Shown in pieces: positions 22,236-32,152 of a stretch of 41,335 nt of DNA. The DNA lies in assembly GCA_023700885.1 (NCBI GenBank), contig JAMPYA010000002.1:1-41335 (forward strand). The letters are read 5' to 3'. Made by a program: the position numbers and the translations under genes. Origin of the DNA: Flavobacteriaceae bacterium (GTDB taxonomy: Bacteria > Bacteroidota > Bacteroidia > Flavobacteriales > Flavobacteriaceae). Under the pieces are notes generated by a model. That model did no database searches. It was not told the origin of the DNA and saw only the letters and a list, made by a program, of their open reading frames with translations. Each line of letters opens with the position of its first letter. The stretch's first letter is position 1.

Positions 22236-22310
22236 TCATTGGTTACTTAAAACCGTGACATCTCTTTCGAAATGCCAACAACACAACTAAACTGTATTTT
22301 TCAATACAGC
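22205..22310 (-). ncRNA. Candidate free-standing structured small RNA
   Basis: Minus strand: GCTGTATTGAAAAATACAGTTTAGTTGTGTTGTTGGCATTTCGAAAGAGATGTCACGGTTTTAAGTAACCAATGAAAAGCTTCCCGTAGTTCGGGATGCTTTTTTT. Hairpin CTGTATT-GAAA-AATACAG (22292-22309), hairpin GGCATTTC-GAAA-GAGATGTC (22257-22276), then a terminator. Confidence 0.65.
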
Positions 22311-22313
22311 AAA

Positions 22314-22321
22314 CAAATATA
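22314..22321 (-). promoter_or_regulatory. Candidate -7 box (TATATTTG on minus) of the ncRNA
   Basis: Plus strand CAAATATA, placed 4 nt before the first hairpin; TTG (CAA on plus) at 22338-22340. Confidence 0.6.
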
Positions 22322-22405
22322 CATCTTTTTTCAAATCAACTTTCTTTTAACAACAATTAAAACAACTTTTTAGCTTAAAGAATTCCATTATTTTTGAATT
22401 GATTG

Positions 22406-22413
22406 TATCTTTG
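22406..22413 (+). promoter_or_regulatory. Candidate -7 box TATCTTTG upstream of lysS
   Basis: Matches TAnnTTTG 27 bp before the ATG. Confidence 0.65.
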
Positions 22414-22439
22414 CGACTTTAAAATTTAAGACATTTTAC

Positions 22440-24137
22440 ATGCAATTATCAGAACAGGAAATTATTCGAAGAGAATCTTTACTTAAATTACGTGAATTAG
22501 GTATTGATCCTTATCCAGCTGCAGCGTTTAAAACAACAGCATATATTCATGATATATTATCCAATTTCTCAAAATTTGAAGGTACGGAGGTTATACTTGC
22601 TGGAAGAATTATGAGTAGAAGAATCATGGGTAAAGCCTCTTTTGCTGAATTGAAAGATTCATCTGGTAGAATGCAAATTTATATCAACAGAGATGAAATT
22701 GCTCCTGGAGAAGATAAAGAACTTTACAATACTGTCTTTAAAAAATTATTAGATATCGGAGATATTATAGGAATTAAAGGTGAGGTTTTTAAAACTCAAG
22801 TTGGCGAATTCTCTGTAAAAGTTAAAGAACTTACTATTTTAACAAAATCTTTACGTCCGCTTCCGGTGGTAAAAATTGATGCAGAGGGTAAAGTTCATGA
22901 CGCATTTAGTGATCCTGAAATGAGATATCGCCAGCGATATGTAGATTTAATTGTAAATGATCACGTAAAAGATACTTTTCTAAAACGAACCAAAATAACT
23001 AACTCAATTCGTAATTTTTTTAATGATAGAAATTATTTGGAAGTTGAGACACCTATTTTACAACCAATCCCTGGAGGTGCAGCTGCAAGACCATTTTTAA
23101 CACATCACAATGCATTAAATATTCCTTTGTATTTGAGAATTGCCAATGAATTATATTTAAAAAGATTAATAGTTGGTGGTTTTGATGCTGTGTATGAGTT
23201 TGCAAAAGATTTTAGAAATGAAGGAATGGATAGAACTCACAATCCAGAATTTACTGTTATGGAACTCTATGTTGCATACAAAGATTATAATTGGATGATG
23301 GAAATGACGGAGCAATTACTAGAAAAAGTGGCTATTGATTCAAATAAATCTACAGAAGTTACTGTTGGTAAAAATATCATCAATTTTAAAGCTCCTTATA
23401 AAAGAATTCCTATACTTGATGCAATTAAAGAGCACACAGGTTTTGATATTGCAGGAATGAATGAAAATCAACTGAAAGAAGTGTGCAAAAAATTACATAT
23501 TGAAGTAGAAGATTCTTACGGAATAGGAAAAATGATTGATGAAATCTTTGGTTCAACATGCGAACATCATTACATTCAACCTACTTTTATTATAGATTAT
23601 CCTAAAGAAATGAGTCCTTTAACTAAAGAACATCGTTCTAATCCAGCATTAACAGAGCGTTTTGAATTGATGGTTAATGGAAAAGAATTAGCTAATGCTT
23701 ATTCTGAGTTAAACGATCCTATAGATCAACGTGAACGTTTTGAAGATCAACTTAATCTTTCAGCTAAAGGTGATGATGAAGCCATGTTTATTGATCAAGA
23801 TTTTTTAAGAGCTTTAGAGTACGGCATGCCTCCTACTTCAGGAATCGGAATTGGAATTGACCGATTAGTGATGTTAATGACCAATAATAGCTCTATACAA
23901 GAGGTATTATTCTTTCCACAAATGCGTCCGGAAAAAAAAGCAGTTGAATTAAGTGAAGAAGAAAAAGCGGTGCTTGAAATTATAAAAGCAAATGCTCCTA
24001 TCGATTTGAATGATCTAAAATCACAATCAGAATTGAGTGGCAAAAAATGGGATAAAACCATTAAAGGATTGACTAAAAACAATTTAGTAAAAGTTATTCA
24101 AACTGAGAGCGGATTAATTGTAGAATTAAGCAATTAA
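22440..24137 (+). CDS. lysS: Lysine--tRNA ligase (class II) with C-terminal extension
   Basis: [40 protein letters not shown]; motif 3 [23 protein letters not shown] followed by ~65 additional residues. Confidence 0.96.
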   Translation: MQLSEQEIIRRESLLKLRELGIDPYPAAAFKTTAYIHDILSNFSKFEGTEVILAGRIMSRRIMGKASFAELKDSSGRMQIYINRDEIAPGEDKELYNTVFKKLLDIGDIIGIKGEVFKTQVGEFSVKVKELTILTKSLRPLPVVKIDAEGKVHDAFSDPEMRYRQRYVDLIVNDHVKDTFLKRTKITNSIRNFFNDRNYLEVETPILQPIPGGAAARPFLTHHNALNIPLYLRIANELYLKRLIVGGFDAVYEFAKDFRNEGMDRTHNPEFTVMELYVAYKDYNWMMEMTEQLLEKVAIDSNKSTEVTVGKNIINFKAPYKRIPILDAIKEHTGFDIAGMNENQLKEVCKKLHIEVEDSYGIGKMIDEIFGSTCEHHYIQPTFIIDYPKEMSPLTKEHRSNPALTERFELMVNGKELANAYSELNDPIDQRERFEDQLNLSAKGDDEAMFIDQDFLRALEYGMPPTSGIGIGIDRLVMLMTNNSSIQEVLFFPQMRPEKKAVELSEEEKAVLEIIKANAPIDLNDLKSQSELSGKKWDKTIKGLTKNNLVKVIQTESGLIVELSN

Positions 24138-24176
24138 TTATTAAAATTAAATATTTCAACAGCACAAATAGAAACT

Positions 24177-24866
24177 ATGAAAAAGCACGATTTCATCTTT
24201 ATAAGTTTATTTGTGCTGTTGTTTTTTCCTTTTTTCGTTTCAAAAGATCTTTATCATTATTATAAAGAATTCAATCAACTTCATTCACTCATAGCTAGTT
24301 TTCTCAAGTTTGCCATTTTAGCAACTTTAGGAGAACTAATAGGTTTGAGAATAAAAACCGGAAATTATTTTCAAAAAGGGTTTGGAGTTTTACCAAGAGC
24401 TATTGTTTGGGGTTTTCTTGGTATTACCATTAAAATTGCTTTTGTAATTTTTGCTATTGGAACACCTATATTTTTAGAATCTATCGGATTTGAAGGAGTT
24501 AAACAAGCTATGTCTAATCCTATTACTTTACAAAAAATTGGAATATCTTTTTCAATCAGTGTAGCCATGAATTTAGTTTATGCACCTGTAATGATGACGC
24601 TTCATAAAGTTACAGACACGCATATTCTGAACAATCATGGAACTTTAAAAGGCTTCTTTACACCTATAAAATTTGGAGCAATATTTTCAAATTTAGATTG
24701 GAACACTCAATGGAATTTCACTTTTAAGAAAGCCATACCTTTTTTTTGGATTCCAGCTCATACCATTACTTTTTTATTGCCCGTTGATTTTCAAGTCTTA
24801 TTTGCTGCACTTTTAGGTATTGCACTTGGTGTTTTATTAGCATTTGCTAATTTAAATAAAAAATAA
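24177..24866 (+). CDS. Integral membrane protein, possibly Mpv17/PMP22-like
   Basis: Multiple TM segments; NLVYAPVMMTLHKVTD and KKAIPFFWIPAHTITFLLPVDFQVLFAALLGIALG resemble the Mpv17/PMP22 C-terminal pattern. Confidence 0.5.
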   Translation: MKKHDFIFISLFVLLFFPFFVSKDLYHYYKEFNQLHSLIASFLKFAILATLGELIGLRIKTGNYFQKGFGVLPRAIVWGFLGITIKIAFVIFAIGTPIFLESIGFEGVKQAMSNPITLQKIGISFSISVAMNLVYAPVMMTLHKVTDTHILNNHGTLKGFFTPIKFGAIFSNLDWNTQWNFTFKKAIPFFWIPAHTITFLLPVDFQVLFAALLGIALGVLLAFANLNKK

Positions 24867-24892
24867 AAAAAAGAGCCAACCAGCTCTTTTAA
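24867..24892. terminator. Bidirectional terminator between convergent genes
   Basis: AAAAGAGC-CAACCA-GCTCTTTT. Confidence 0.8.
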
Positions 24893-24893
24893 T

Positions 24894-26555
24894 TTATTCT
24901 TCAGTTTTATAAGGATAATCTGCTAAACTATTTTTAAAATGTTCTTTTGATTTATCTATGGCTTTCATAATTTTTTCCTCCGATAAATTGTACTTCATAT
25001 CAGCACCTTTTTTTTCTGGAAATTGTTCAATAATAACAGTAGATGAAGGAAATGCAAACTCAACGCCCAATTCTTTAGCCAATCTAACAATGGCCATATG
25101 TAATCTATGTTTAGACGATTGCTCAACATTCCAATCTAACTCAATAAAAAACACATTTAATAAAATCAGTAATGAAGAGTTTCCAAAACCGGTGAACTCT
25201 ACATTGTATTGATCTGACAAAGTATCTGGATGTAAAACAATTAATGCTCTAACACCTTTTACAAAGGCCTCTATTAATTCTGGCGGGGTATCATATCTAA
25301 TTGTTAATTCTGTTTTATAGCGTCTATAATGTCGTAATCCTTTGTTATTAACAACTATCTCTGCTAATTTACTGTTCGGAATTTGAAATATAGAAGTGTC
25401 AAAAGCTCTAATTCTAGTAGATCTAAATCCGACTTCTTCTACGGTACCCTCTACTCCTTCAGCAACAATCCAATCACCAATATGGAAAGGCTTATCTAAG
25501 AAAATCATAAAAGTGCCTATCAAATTTTTTACCGTATCCTGTGAAGCAAACGCTATAGCAATACCTCCAATAGAAGCTCCTGCAATTACGGTTGTTGGAT
25601 CTAATCCAAAAACGGTAAGAAGCTTTAAAAATCCGACAAATAAAACGATACCTCTTAAAAAGTTTTTAAGAATTGGCACTAATTGATCATCGAGTTTACT
25701 TTGAGTCCTCTCAGTATATTCCTCATAAAAACTCATGATTACCTTAACTAAATTTAGAAAAACTATAATCCAATATATAGTTGCAACAATTTCTAATGCT
25801 CCTAATAAAAAGTAATTTATGGTAGTCGTAAATTTTAAAGAAGGAATTAATTTTTCAATAAAAAATATCAATAGCAACATCACTATTGGTCTAGCCATGT
25901 GGCTTAAAGCGACATTGATATTGCTATTTCTTTTATGAAATACCATAAACTGTACTTTTCTAAGTATGAATGATAGTATTTCTCTGAATATAAAATAAAG
26001 TAAAGTAGTTCCTAAAATAATTATACCAACAGCAATTAATTGCCATAACTCAAAATTTAAAATCTTTTGATTGCTAATATTGGGTGTTAACTCATGAATC
26101 CATTGAGTATACCATGGATATACTTCGTTGTATAACACATCAATTTCACTAACAGTTTCTTCAGAATAGTACCATTTATTATCAATTTTGACCAAATATA
26201 CTTGAGGCAATTGTTTTGAAAACAACAAATATTTATGAGGTTTATTTACAATGGTAGTGTCTATATAATTAGGATTATTAGGAATTTTATCATAATCAAC
26301 TATTAAGCCTTTACCGGTTAAAATCATTTTTAATTTTTTGGCATTTTCTTTAGCCTCAGAAGGGTCTAAATTATAAAAAGCTTTAGCTGATTTTTCTAAG
26401 GAATAATTTTCATCACTTAAAAACTTTAAATGTGTAGAAACAGTTGCTTTTGGATTGGATAAATCAACTTTTATATTTTTTTGTGAATAGCTTATAAAAG
26501 TAACAAACACAAAAAAAGGCAACAATAACTTTTTCATCTGTATAGATTTTGGCAT
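24894..26555 (-). CDS. MscS-family mechanosensitive ion channel
   Basis: GASIGGIAIAFASQDTVKNLIGTFMIFLDKPFHIGDWIVAEGVEGTVEEVGFRSTRIRAFD. Confidence 0.93.
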   Translation of the reverse strand: MPKSIQMKKLLLPFFVFVTFISYSQKNIKVDLSNPKATVSTHLKFLSDENYSLEKSAKAFYNLDPSEAKENAKKLKMILTGKGLIVDYDKIPNNPNYIDTTIVNKPHKYLLFSKQLPQVYLVKIDNKWYYSEETVSEIDVLYNEVYPWYTQWIHELTPNISNQKILNFELWQLIAVGIIILGTTLLYFIFREILSFILRKVQFMVFHKRNSNINVALSHMARPIVMLLLIFFIEKLIPSLKFTTTINYFLLGALEIVATIYWIIVFLNLVKVIMSFYEEYTERTQSKLDDQLVPILKNFLRGIVLFVGFLKLLTVFGLDPTTVIAGASIGGIAIAFASQDTVKNLIGTFMIFLDKPFHIGDWIVAEGVEGTVEEVGFRSTRIRAFDTSIFQIPNSKLAEIVVNNKGLRHYRRYKTELTIRYDTPPELIEAFVKGVRALIVLHPDTLSDQYNVEFTGFGNSSLLILLNVFFIELDWNVEQSSKHRLHMAIVRLAKELGVEFAFPSSTVIIEQFPEKKGADMKYNLSEEKIMKAIDKSKEHFKNSLADYPYKTEE

Positions 26556-26575
26556 TAATAATATGGTTTGTAGTT

Positions 26576-26583
26576 CAAATATA
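26576..26583 (-). promoter_or_regulatory. Candidate -7 box (TATATTTG on minus) upstream of the MscS gene
   Basis: Plus strand CAAATATA ~20 bp upstream of the annotated start. Confidence 0.55.
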
Positions 26584-26625
26584 AGGCAATTTTAAGGAAG
26601 CTAATCCTATTAAATTATAGAAATT

Positions 26626-28536
26626 TTATTGTTTTTTAGACTTAAATTTATTTTTAAAACTATTTTGGTTTTTATTTTTATGTTGAGATGGAGCAGAATT
26701 TACAAAACCAGGAAGTAAATTTTTTAATAAATCGGGTCTAGAAAGTTTTTCTAACACATTTTTAATCCAAGCCTGATTTTCTTTTTTATACCAAAAGAAA
26801 AAGCGATGTTGTTCTAATTTTTCCTTTTTGGTCTTTGGGGTATGAATTTCTTTAAGGCTATACGGATGATATCCACTATAATAAATTACAGTAGATAAAG
26901 TCATAGGTGTTGGGGTAAAATCTTGCACTTGCTCTAACTTAAAACCCATATCCTTTGTTTCGGCTGCTAAATTTGCCATATCTTCAAGTGCACAATCTGG
27001 GTGACTAGATATAAAATAAGGAATTAACTGCTGATTTAAGTTATTTTTTTTATTCACCAAATCAAATTGATTTTTAAACAGATGAAAATTACTAAATGAG
27101 GGCTTACGCATTAGTTTCAACACTTTATCTGATGTGTGCTCTGGAGCCACTTTTAATCTACCAGAAACATGTTTTGTTATAACTTCTTTAGTAAAATTTT
27201 CTAAATCTTTTGGATCTGCTTTTTTATTAAATTCAGGAACTAATAAATCATATCTAATTCCGCTTCCTATATGCGATTTTTTAATCCCAGGATGCTTATC
27301 AATAGCTTGATATAAATCTATCATGGGTTGATGAGCGGTGTTTAAATTATAGCATACGGTTGGAGAAATACAAGAAGGTGCTATACATTTTTCACAAATG
27401 CTCATGTCTTTTCCATGCATTTTATACATGTTTGCAGAAGGACCTCCAACATCAGATAAATAGCCTTTAAAATCTTCCATTTTTGTAAGTGCATCTACTT
27501 CTTTCAAAATAGACTCCTTACTTCTACTTGCAATAAATTTTCCTTGATGCGCAGAAATCGTACAGAAACTACATCCACCAAAACATCCTCTATGAATATT
27601 TACAGAGAATTTTATCATTTCATAGGCAGAAATTAGCCCTCTATTTTTATACTTTGGATGTGGGAGTCTTGTATAAGGCAAATCAAAAGAAAAGTCAATT
27701 TCAGCTTCAGTCATGGTTTTAAAAGGCGGATTGATTACCAACTTTTTATTGCCAATATTTTGTAAAATTCTTCTTCCATTTAATTTATTTGACTCTTGCT
27801 CAATAATTTTAAAATTGGCAGCATAAGCTTTTTTATCTTCTAAACATTGTTGATGTGAATTAATAATAACATCTTCCCAATTTTTATTCTTAGGTAAATC
27901 GCTTTCATCATCTATTAGAAATGCAGTCTGATTTATAGTTTTCAATGAAGTAAATGGAACTCCTTTTTGCAATAAAGTGACAATCTCGCGTAGTGGCTGC
28001 TCTCCCATTCCGTAAACCAATAAATCGGCGCCAGAATCTGCTAAAATAGAAGGTTTTAAATGATCACATAAATAATCATAATGAGTAACTCTTCTTAACG
28101 AAGCTTCAATTCCACCAATTACAATAGGCACATCAGGGTAAAATTGCTTTATTATTTTAGAATACACAATTGTAGGATAATCTGGTCTGTGCCCAATTTC
28201 TCCACCAGGTGTATAAGCATCATTATCTCGTCTATTTTTGTTAGCGGTATAATGATTCACTAAAGAATCCATACTTCCTGCAGTAACACCAAAAAATAAT
28301 CTAGGTTTACCTAATTTGGTAAAATCTTGAAGATTATCATTTACATTGGGCTGTGGAACTATGGCCACTTTTAAACCGTAACTCTCTAATATTCTACCAA
28401 TTACAGCAGGTCCAAATGCAGGGTGATCAATATAAGCATCACCACTAAATAAAATGACATCAAGCGCTTCCCATCCCCTAATGGAAACTTCTTTTTTGGT
28501 TGTTGGTAACCAATCTGAAAGCAGGTAATTTTTCAT
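26626..28536 (-). CDS. YgiQ-family radical SAM protein
   Basis: VNIHRGCFGGCSFCTISAHQGKFIASRS cluster motif; LSDVGGPSANMY; KVAPEHTSDKVLKLMRKP. Confidence 0.94.
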   Translation of the reverse strand: MKNYLLSDWLPTTKKEVSIRGWEALDVILFSGDAYIDHPAFGPAVIGRILESYGLKVAIVPQPNVNDNLQDFTKLGKPRLFFGVTAGSMDSLVNHYTANKNRRDNDAYTPGGEIGHRPDYPTIVYSKIIKQFYPDVPIVIGGIEASLRRVTHYDYLCDHLKPSILADSGADLLVYGMGEQPLREIVTLLQKGVPFTSLKTINQTAFLIDDESDLPKNKNWEDVIINSHQQCLEDKKAYAANFKIIEQESNKLNGRRILQNIGNKKLVINPPFKTMTEAEIDFSFDLPYTRLPHPKYKNRGLISAYEMIKFSVNIHRGCFGGCSFCTISAHQGKFIASRSKESILKEVDALTKMEDFKGYLSDVGGPSANMYKMHGKDMSICEKCIAPSCISPTVCYNLNTAHQPMIDLYQAIDKHPGIKKSHIGSGIRYDLLVPEFNKKADPKDLENFTKEVITKHVSGRLKVAPEHTSDKVLKLMRKPSFSNFHLFKNQFDLVNKKNNLNQQLIPYFISSHPDCALEDMANLAAETKDMGFKLEQVQDFTPTPMTLSTVIYYSGYHPYSLKEIHTPKTKKEKLEQHRFFFWYKKENQAWIKNVLEKLSRPDLLKNLLPGFVNSAPSQHKNKNQNSFKNKFKSKKQ

Positions 28537-28543
28537 GTCGATG

Positions 28544-28551
28544 CAAAAATA
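28544..28551 (-). promoter_or_regulatory. Candidate -7 box (TATTTTTG on minus) upstream of the YgiQ-like gene
   Basis: Plus strand CAAAAATA. Confidence 0.5.
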
Positions 28552-28658
28552 CGATTATTATTCTGTTTGTGTGAAAGTTAAAATTTTGTTAAGTACAATT
28601 TTGAATTAAACCATAAAGATTTTTGATAGTCAAAAAGGTAAATTAAATCTTAAATTTT

Positions 28659-29117
28659 ATGAGAACTTTATTAAGCCTTTTTGCATTTACCATACTTTTT
28701 AATGTAAACGCACAACAAAAGAATTTACAGGAACAAAAACAGCAATTTTCTCCTGAACAAATTGCAGAACTTCAAACTAAAAAAATGGAGTTAGATTTTG
28801 AGCTAAACGAAAAACAACGTAAAGAGATTTATAATTTAAATCTTGAATTAGCTCAAAAAAGACAACAAAACTTAGCAGAAATGAAAGCTAGAAAATCTGA
28901 AAATAAAGCTTTTACTTCTGATGAAAAATATGAAAAAGAATTGAAAAGATTAGATGAACAAAAAAATCATCAAGCTGAAATGAAACGCATTTTGGGCGAA
29001 GAAAAATACAAAGTTTGGAAAGAAAATCACAGAGAAGAACAGTTAAATAGAAAAAAATTATTTCAAAATAAACGTTCAGAGTATCGCCAAAAAGGAGCTC
29101 TGCGTAAGCAAAATTAA
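28659..29117 (+). CDS. Small secreted Spy/CpxP-like or DUF4890-like protein
   Basis: Signal peptide (..NVNAQQ), charged helical repeats ELQTKKMELDFELNEKQ and ILGEEKYKVWKENHRE. Confidence 0.55.
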   Translation: MRTLLSLFAFTILFNVNAQQKNLQEQKQQFSPEQIAELQTKKMELDFELNEKQRKEIYNLNLELAQKRQQNLAEMKARKSENKAFTSDEKYEKELKRLDEQKNHQAEMKRILGEEKYKVWKENHREEQLNRKKLFQNKRSEYRQKGALRKQN

Positions 29118-29155
29118 AATAAAGTTAGTTAATTAGTTAATAGGTTTTTTGATTG

Positions 29156-29184
29156 AAAAACTCAGAGAAATCTGAGTTTTTTTA
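29156..29184. terminator. Intrinsic terminator
   Basis: AAAAACTCAGA-GAAA-TCTGAGTTTTTTT. Confidence 0.85.
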
Positions 29185-30024
29185 TTTAGATACCTTTAAT
29201 TTTTGACCAATTGACAGTTGATTTCCATTTAAATTATTAAGCTTTATCAACTCCTCTACCGTAAAATTATATTTTTTTGAAATGGAATAAAGCGTGTCTC
29301 CTTTAATAACTTCGTGCTCTATAACAGCAATAACATCAGGGGTTTGAACTTTTGTTGAATATCCTAAAACCTGTTCATCAAAGCGATATAACTCATAGTC
29401 TTCTATTAATTTAATCAATTTTAAAGGATATAATTTATCTGTAGCGTAACCGGCTTCCTTTAATCCATAAGCCCAAGAAATATAATCATTCTCTTTAAAA
29501 GTAAATAATTTACTATAACGCGAACGGCTTGTTAAAAATGCTGAGTGATCTATAAAAGAAAGTTTAGGGTCATCATATTTTCTAAAACATTCGCCTAAAG
29601 AATCGTCATCATGAGAAACAGATTGACCTTCCCATTCTTTATGACATTTTACTCCAAAATGATTATTAGATTTAAGTGATAAATGACTTTGACCACTATT
29701 AGATTCTACAATTGCCTGAGCCAATTTTATACTTGCTGGTATTTTAAATTTTCGCATTTCTGCCATAGCTTCTCCAGAAAATACATCTATGTATAAAAGT
29801 GTCGCTATTTTTAACTGAGGTTTACGTTCTAATATTTCTCTGGCATAACCGCTATTTCTTACTTCAGTTTTTACATCTTCTTTTGTAGAAATAACAGATT
29901 CTACAGGTTTTTTGGTAACTGATTTATTTGTCGTTTGTTGCGGATAATACACCTGTTTTTTAGAATAACAACTAGACACCAGAACTGATAAGCAAATGCT
30001 ATATAAGAATATTTTAATTTTCAT
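29182..30024 (-). CDS. Glucosaminidase-domain lipoprotein with C-terminal LysM
   Basis: Lipobox VSSCYSKK; FKIPASIKLAQAIVESNSGQSHLSLKSNNHFGVKC; LysM HEVIKGDTLYSISKKYNFTVEELIKLNNLNGNQLSIGQKLKV. Confidence 0.9.
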   Translation of the reverse strand: MKIKIFLYSICLSVLVSSCYSKKQVYYPQQTTNKSVTKKPVESVISTKEDVKTEVRNSGYAREILERKPQLKIATLLYIDVFSGEAMAEMRKFKIPASIKLAQAIVESNSGQSHLSLKSNNHFGVKCHKEWEGQSVSHDDDSLGECFRKYDDPKLSFIDHSAFLTSRSRYSKLFTFKENDYISWAYGLKEAGYATDKLYPLKLIKLIEDYELYRFDEQVLGYSTKVQTPDVIAVIEHEVIKGDTLYSISKKYNFTVEELIKLNNLNGNQLSIGQKLKVSK

Positions 30025-30134
30025 GTTAACTATTTAAAGTATGTTCTCTTTCAATTTTTTGCTAAAAATAACTAATTCCGCTATTAAAAGCCATTTTTAG
30101 CACCTCGAAAAGTGTTAATTATTTCAAAATAAAT

Positions 30135-32039
30135 TTAACTAAGTAAATCTGCGCACAATGTCCAATCATCCATTAACTGCTCTAGTTGATCTTTTTTAGT
30201 CTGATATTTTGCAAAGAATTCTGGAGTTACCTCAACTAAATTTTTAGCTAACTGTGTTTCAATATTTTTTATTTCTTCTTCAATTTTAGCAATTTCTTTT
30301 TCAAACTTATTCAGCTTATTTTTGAGTTGTTTAATTTCCTTCTCAGATTGCTTATTTTGAATATAATTTTCTTTACCACTACTATTTTCTTGAATGTTTA
30401 TGACAGTTTTCTTTTCAGCTTCTCTAAAATTATTTAAATTTTGTTGCATTAAAAACTCATTGATATTGCCTAAATATTCAATAATTTTTTGATCTTTAAA
30501 AAAATATACTTTATTGGTAAGTCCCTGTAAAAAATCTCGATCATGAGAAACTAAAATCAGTGTGCCTTCAAAATTAATAAGAGCTTGTTTTAAAACATTT
30601 TTAGAAGCAATATCTAGATGATTTGTAGGTTCATCCATTATTAAAACATTAAACGGAGAAAGCAACATTTTGCATAAGGCTAATCTGTTTCGCTCTCCAC
30701 CTGATAAAACTTTTACTTTTTTATCGGCTTCTTCACCTCCAAATAAAAATGCACCAAGCATATCACGCACTTTAGATCTATTACTTTCGTTAGCTGCGTT
30801 TTCCATCGTTTCTAAAACTGTAATATTACCATCCAAATAATCTGCCTGATTTTGAGCAAAATATCCAATTTGAACATTATGTCCATGAATAATTTTACCA
30901 TGAAACGCTACTTCTTTTACTAACATTTTTGCAAGAGTTGTTTTTCCTTGCCCGTTTTGACCTACAAAAGCAATCTTACTGCCTCTATCAATTAACATAT
31001 TAACATTGGTTAATACTTTTTTATCGCCATAATTTTTAGAAGCATCGACCACTTCGAAAACCACTTTTCCAGGCTGAATTGATAAAGGGAACTTAATATT
31101 CATTACCGAATTATCTTCATCATCTACTTCAATTCGTTCAACTTTATCTAACTTTTTAATTAAAGACTGCGCAAATGCTGCTTTTGAGGCTTTATATCTA
31201 AACTTTTCTATAAGTTGTTCTGTTTGTTTTATTTCCTTTTCTTGATTTTTTTGGGCCTGTAATTGCTTTTCTTTAATGTCACTTCTTAAAAGAAGATATT
31301 CTGAATAAGGTTTTTTATAATCATATATTTGACCTAATGAAATTTCTATGGTTCGATTGGTAACATTATCTAAAAACATTTTATCGTGTGAAACTAAGAT
31401 TACAGCACCAGGATAAGTCTTTAGAAAATTCTCAAACCACACAATTGATTCAATATCTAAATGATTTGTAGGTTCATCTAAAAGTAAAATATCATTATTT
31501 TGTAATAGTAGTTTTGCTAATTCAATTCTCATACGCCAGCCACCCGAAAAAGTGTCTGTTTGCTTATCAAAATCTTCCCGTTTAAAACCCAATCCAATTA
31601 AAATTCTTTCCGTTTCACCTTGGTATTTATAACCTCCTAATAATTCAAATCTATGATTTAAATCACTTAAATTATCTACTAATTGATTGTAATAATCACT
31701 ATTATAATCTTGATTAACAGTAAGTTCTTTGTTAATTGCATTAATTTCAGATTCAAGTTTTTCTAACTTTGTAAATGCTTTATAAGATTCTTCTAAAATG
31801 GTAAATCCTTTTTCAAAATCAATATCTTGTTTTAAAAATCCAATACATATTTCTTTATCTATTGCTATACTTCCGGCATCATATTCTTGTTCCCCTGTAA
31901 TAATTTTTAAAAGAGTAGATTTCCCTGCTCCATTTTTACCAATTAAACCAATTCGTTGACCACGATCAATTTTAAAAGTTATCTCTGAGAATAAATCTTC
32001 TCCACTAAATGAAATCGTTAAATTGTGAATATTCAGCAT
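30135..32039 (-). CDS. ABC-F family ATP-binding cassette protein
   Basis: Two Walker A motifs (GKNGAGKSTLL, GQNGQGKTTLA), two signature motifs (FSGGWRMRIELA, LSGGERNRLALC), no TM segments. Confidence 0.93.
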   Translation of the reverse strand: MLNIHNLTISFSGEDLFSEITFKIDRGQRIGLIGKNGAGKSTLLKIITGEQEYDAGSIAIDKEICIGFLKQDIDFEKGFTILEESYKAFTKLEKLESEINAINKELTVNQDYNSDYYNQLVDNLSDLNHRFELLGGYKYQGETERILIGLGFKREDFDKQTDTFSGGWRMRIELAKLLLQNNDILLLDEPTNHLDIESIVWFENFLKTYPGAVILVSHDKMFLDNVTNRTIEISLGQIYDYKKPYSEYLLLRSDIKEKQLQAQKNQEKEIKQTEQLIEKFRYKASKAAFAQSLIKKLDKVERIEVDDEDNSVMNIKFPLSIQPGKVVFEVVDASKNYGDKKVLTNVNMLIDRGSKIAFVGQNGQGKTTLAKMLVKEVAFHGKIIHGHNVQIGYFAQNQADYLDGNITVLETMENAANESNRSKVRDMLGAFLFGGEEADKKVKVLSGGERNRLALCKMLLSPFNVLIMDEPTNHLDIASKNVLKQALINFEGTLILVSHDRDFLQGLTNKVYFFKDQKIIEYLGNINEFLMQQNLNNFREAEKKTVINIQENSSGKENYIQNKQSEKEIKQLKNKLNKFEKEIAKIEEEIKNIETQLAKNLVEVTPEFFAKYQTKKDQLEQLMDDWTLCADLLS

Positions 32040-32064
32040 TTACTGTTAATTGAATCCTTTTTTG

Positions 32065-32072
32065 CAAAAGTA
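32065..32072 (-). promoter_or_regulatory. Candidate -7 box (TACTTTTG on minus) upstream of the ABC-F gene
   Basis: Plus strand CAAAAGTA. Confidence 0.5.
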
Positions 32073-32110
32073 TTGAATTTAAATTTATTGAAAGAAGAAT
32101 GAATAGATAT

Positions 32111-32139
32111 AAAAAAACTCTCGACCAGCGAGAGTTTTG
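32111..32139 (-). terminator. Intrinsic terminator after gldN
   Basis: Minus strand AAAACTCTCG-CTGGT-CGAGAGTTTTTTT. Confidence 0.85.
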
Positions 32140-32152
32140 AATTTATTAGGAA

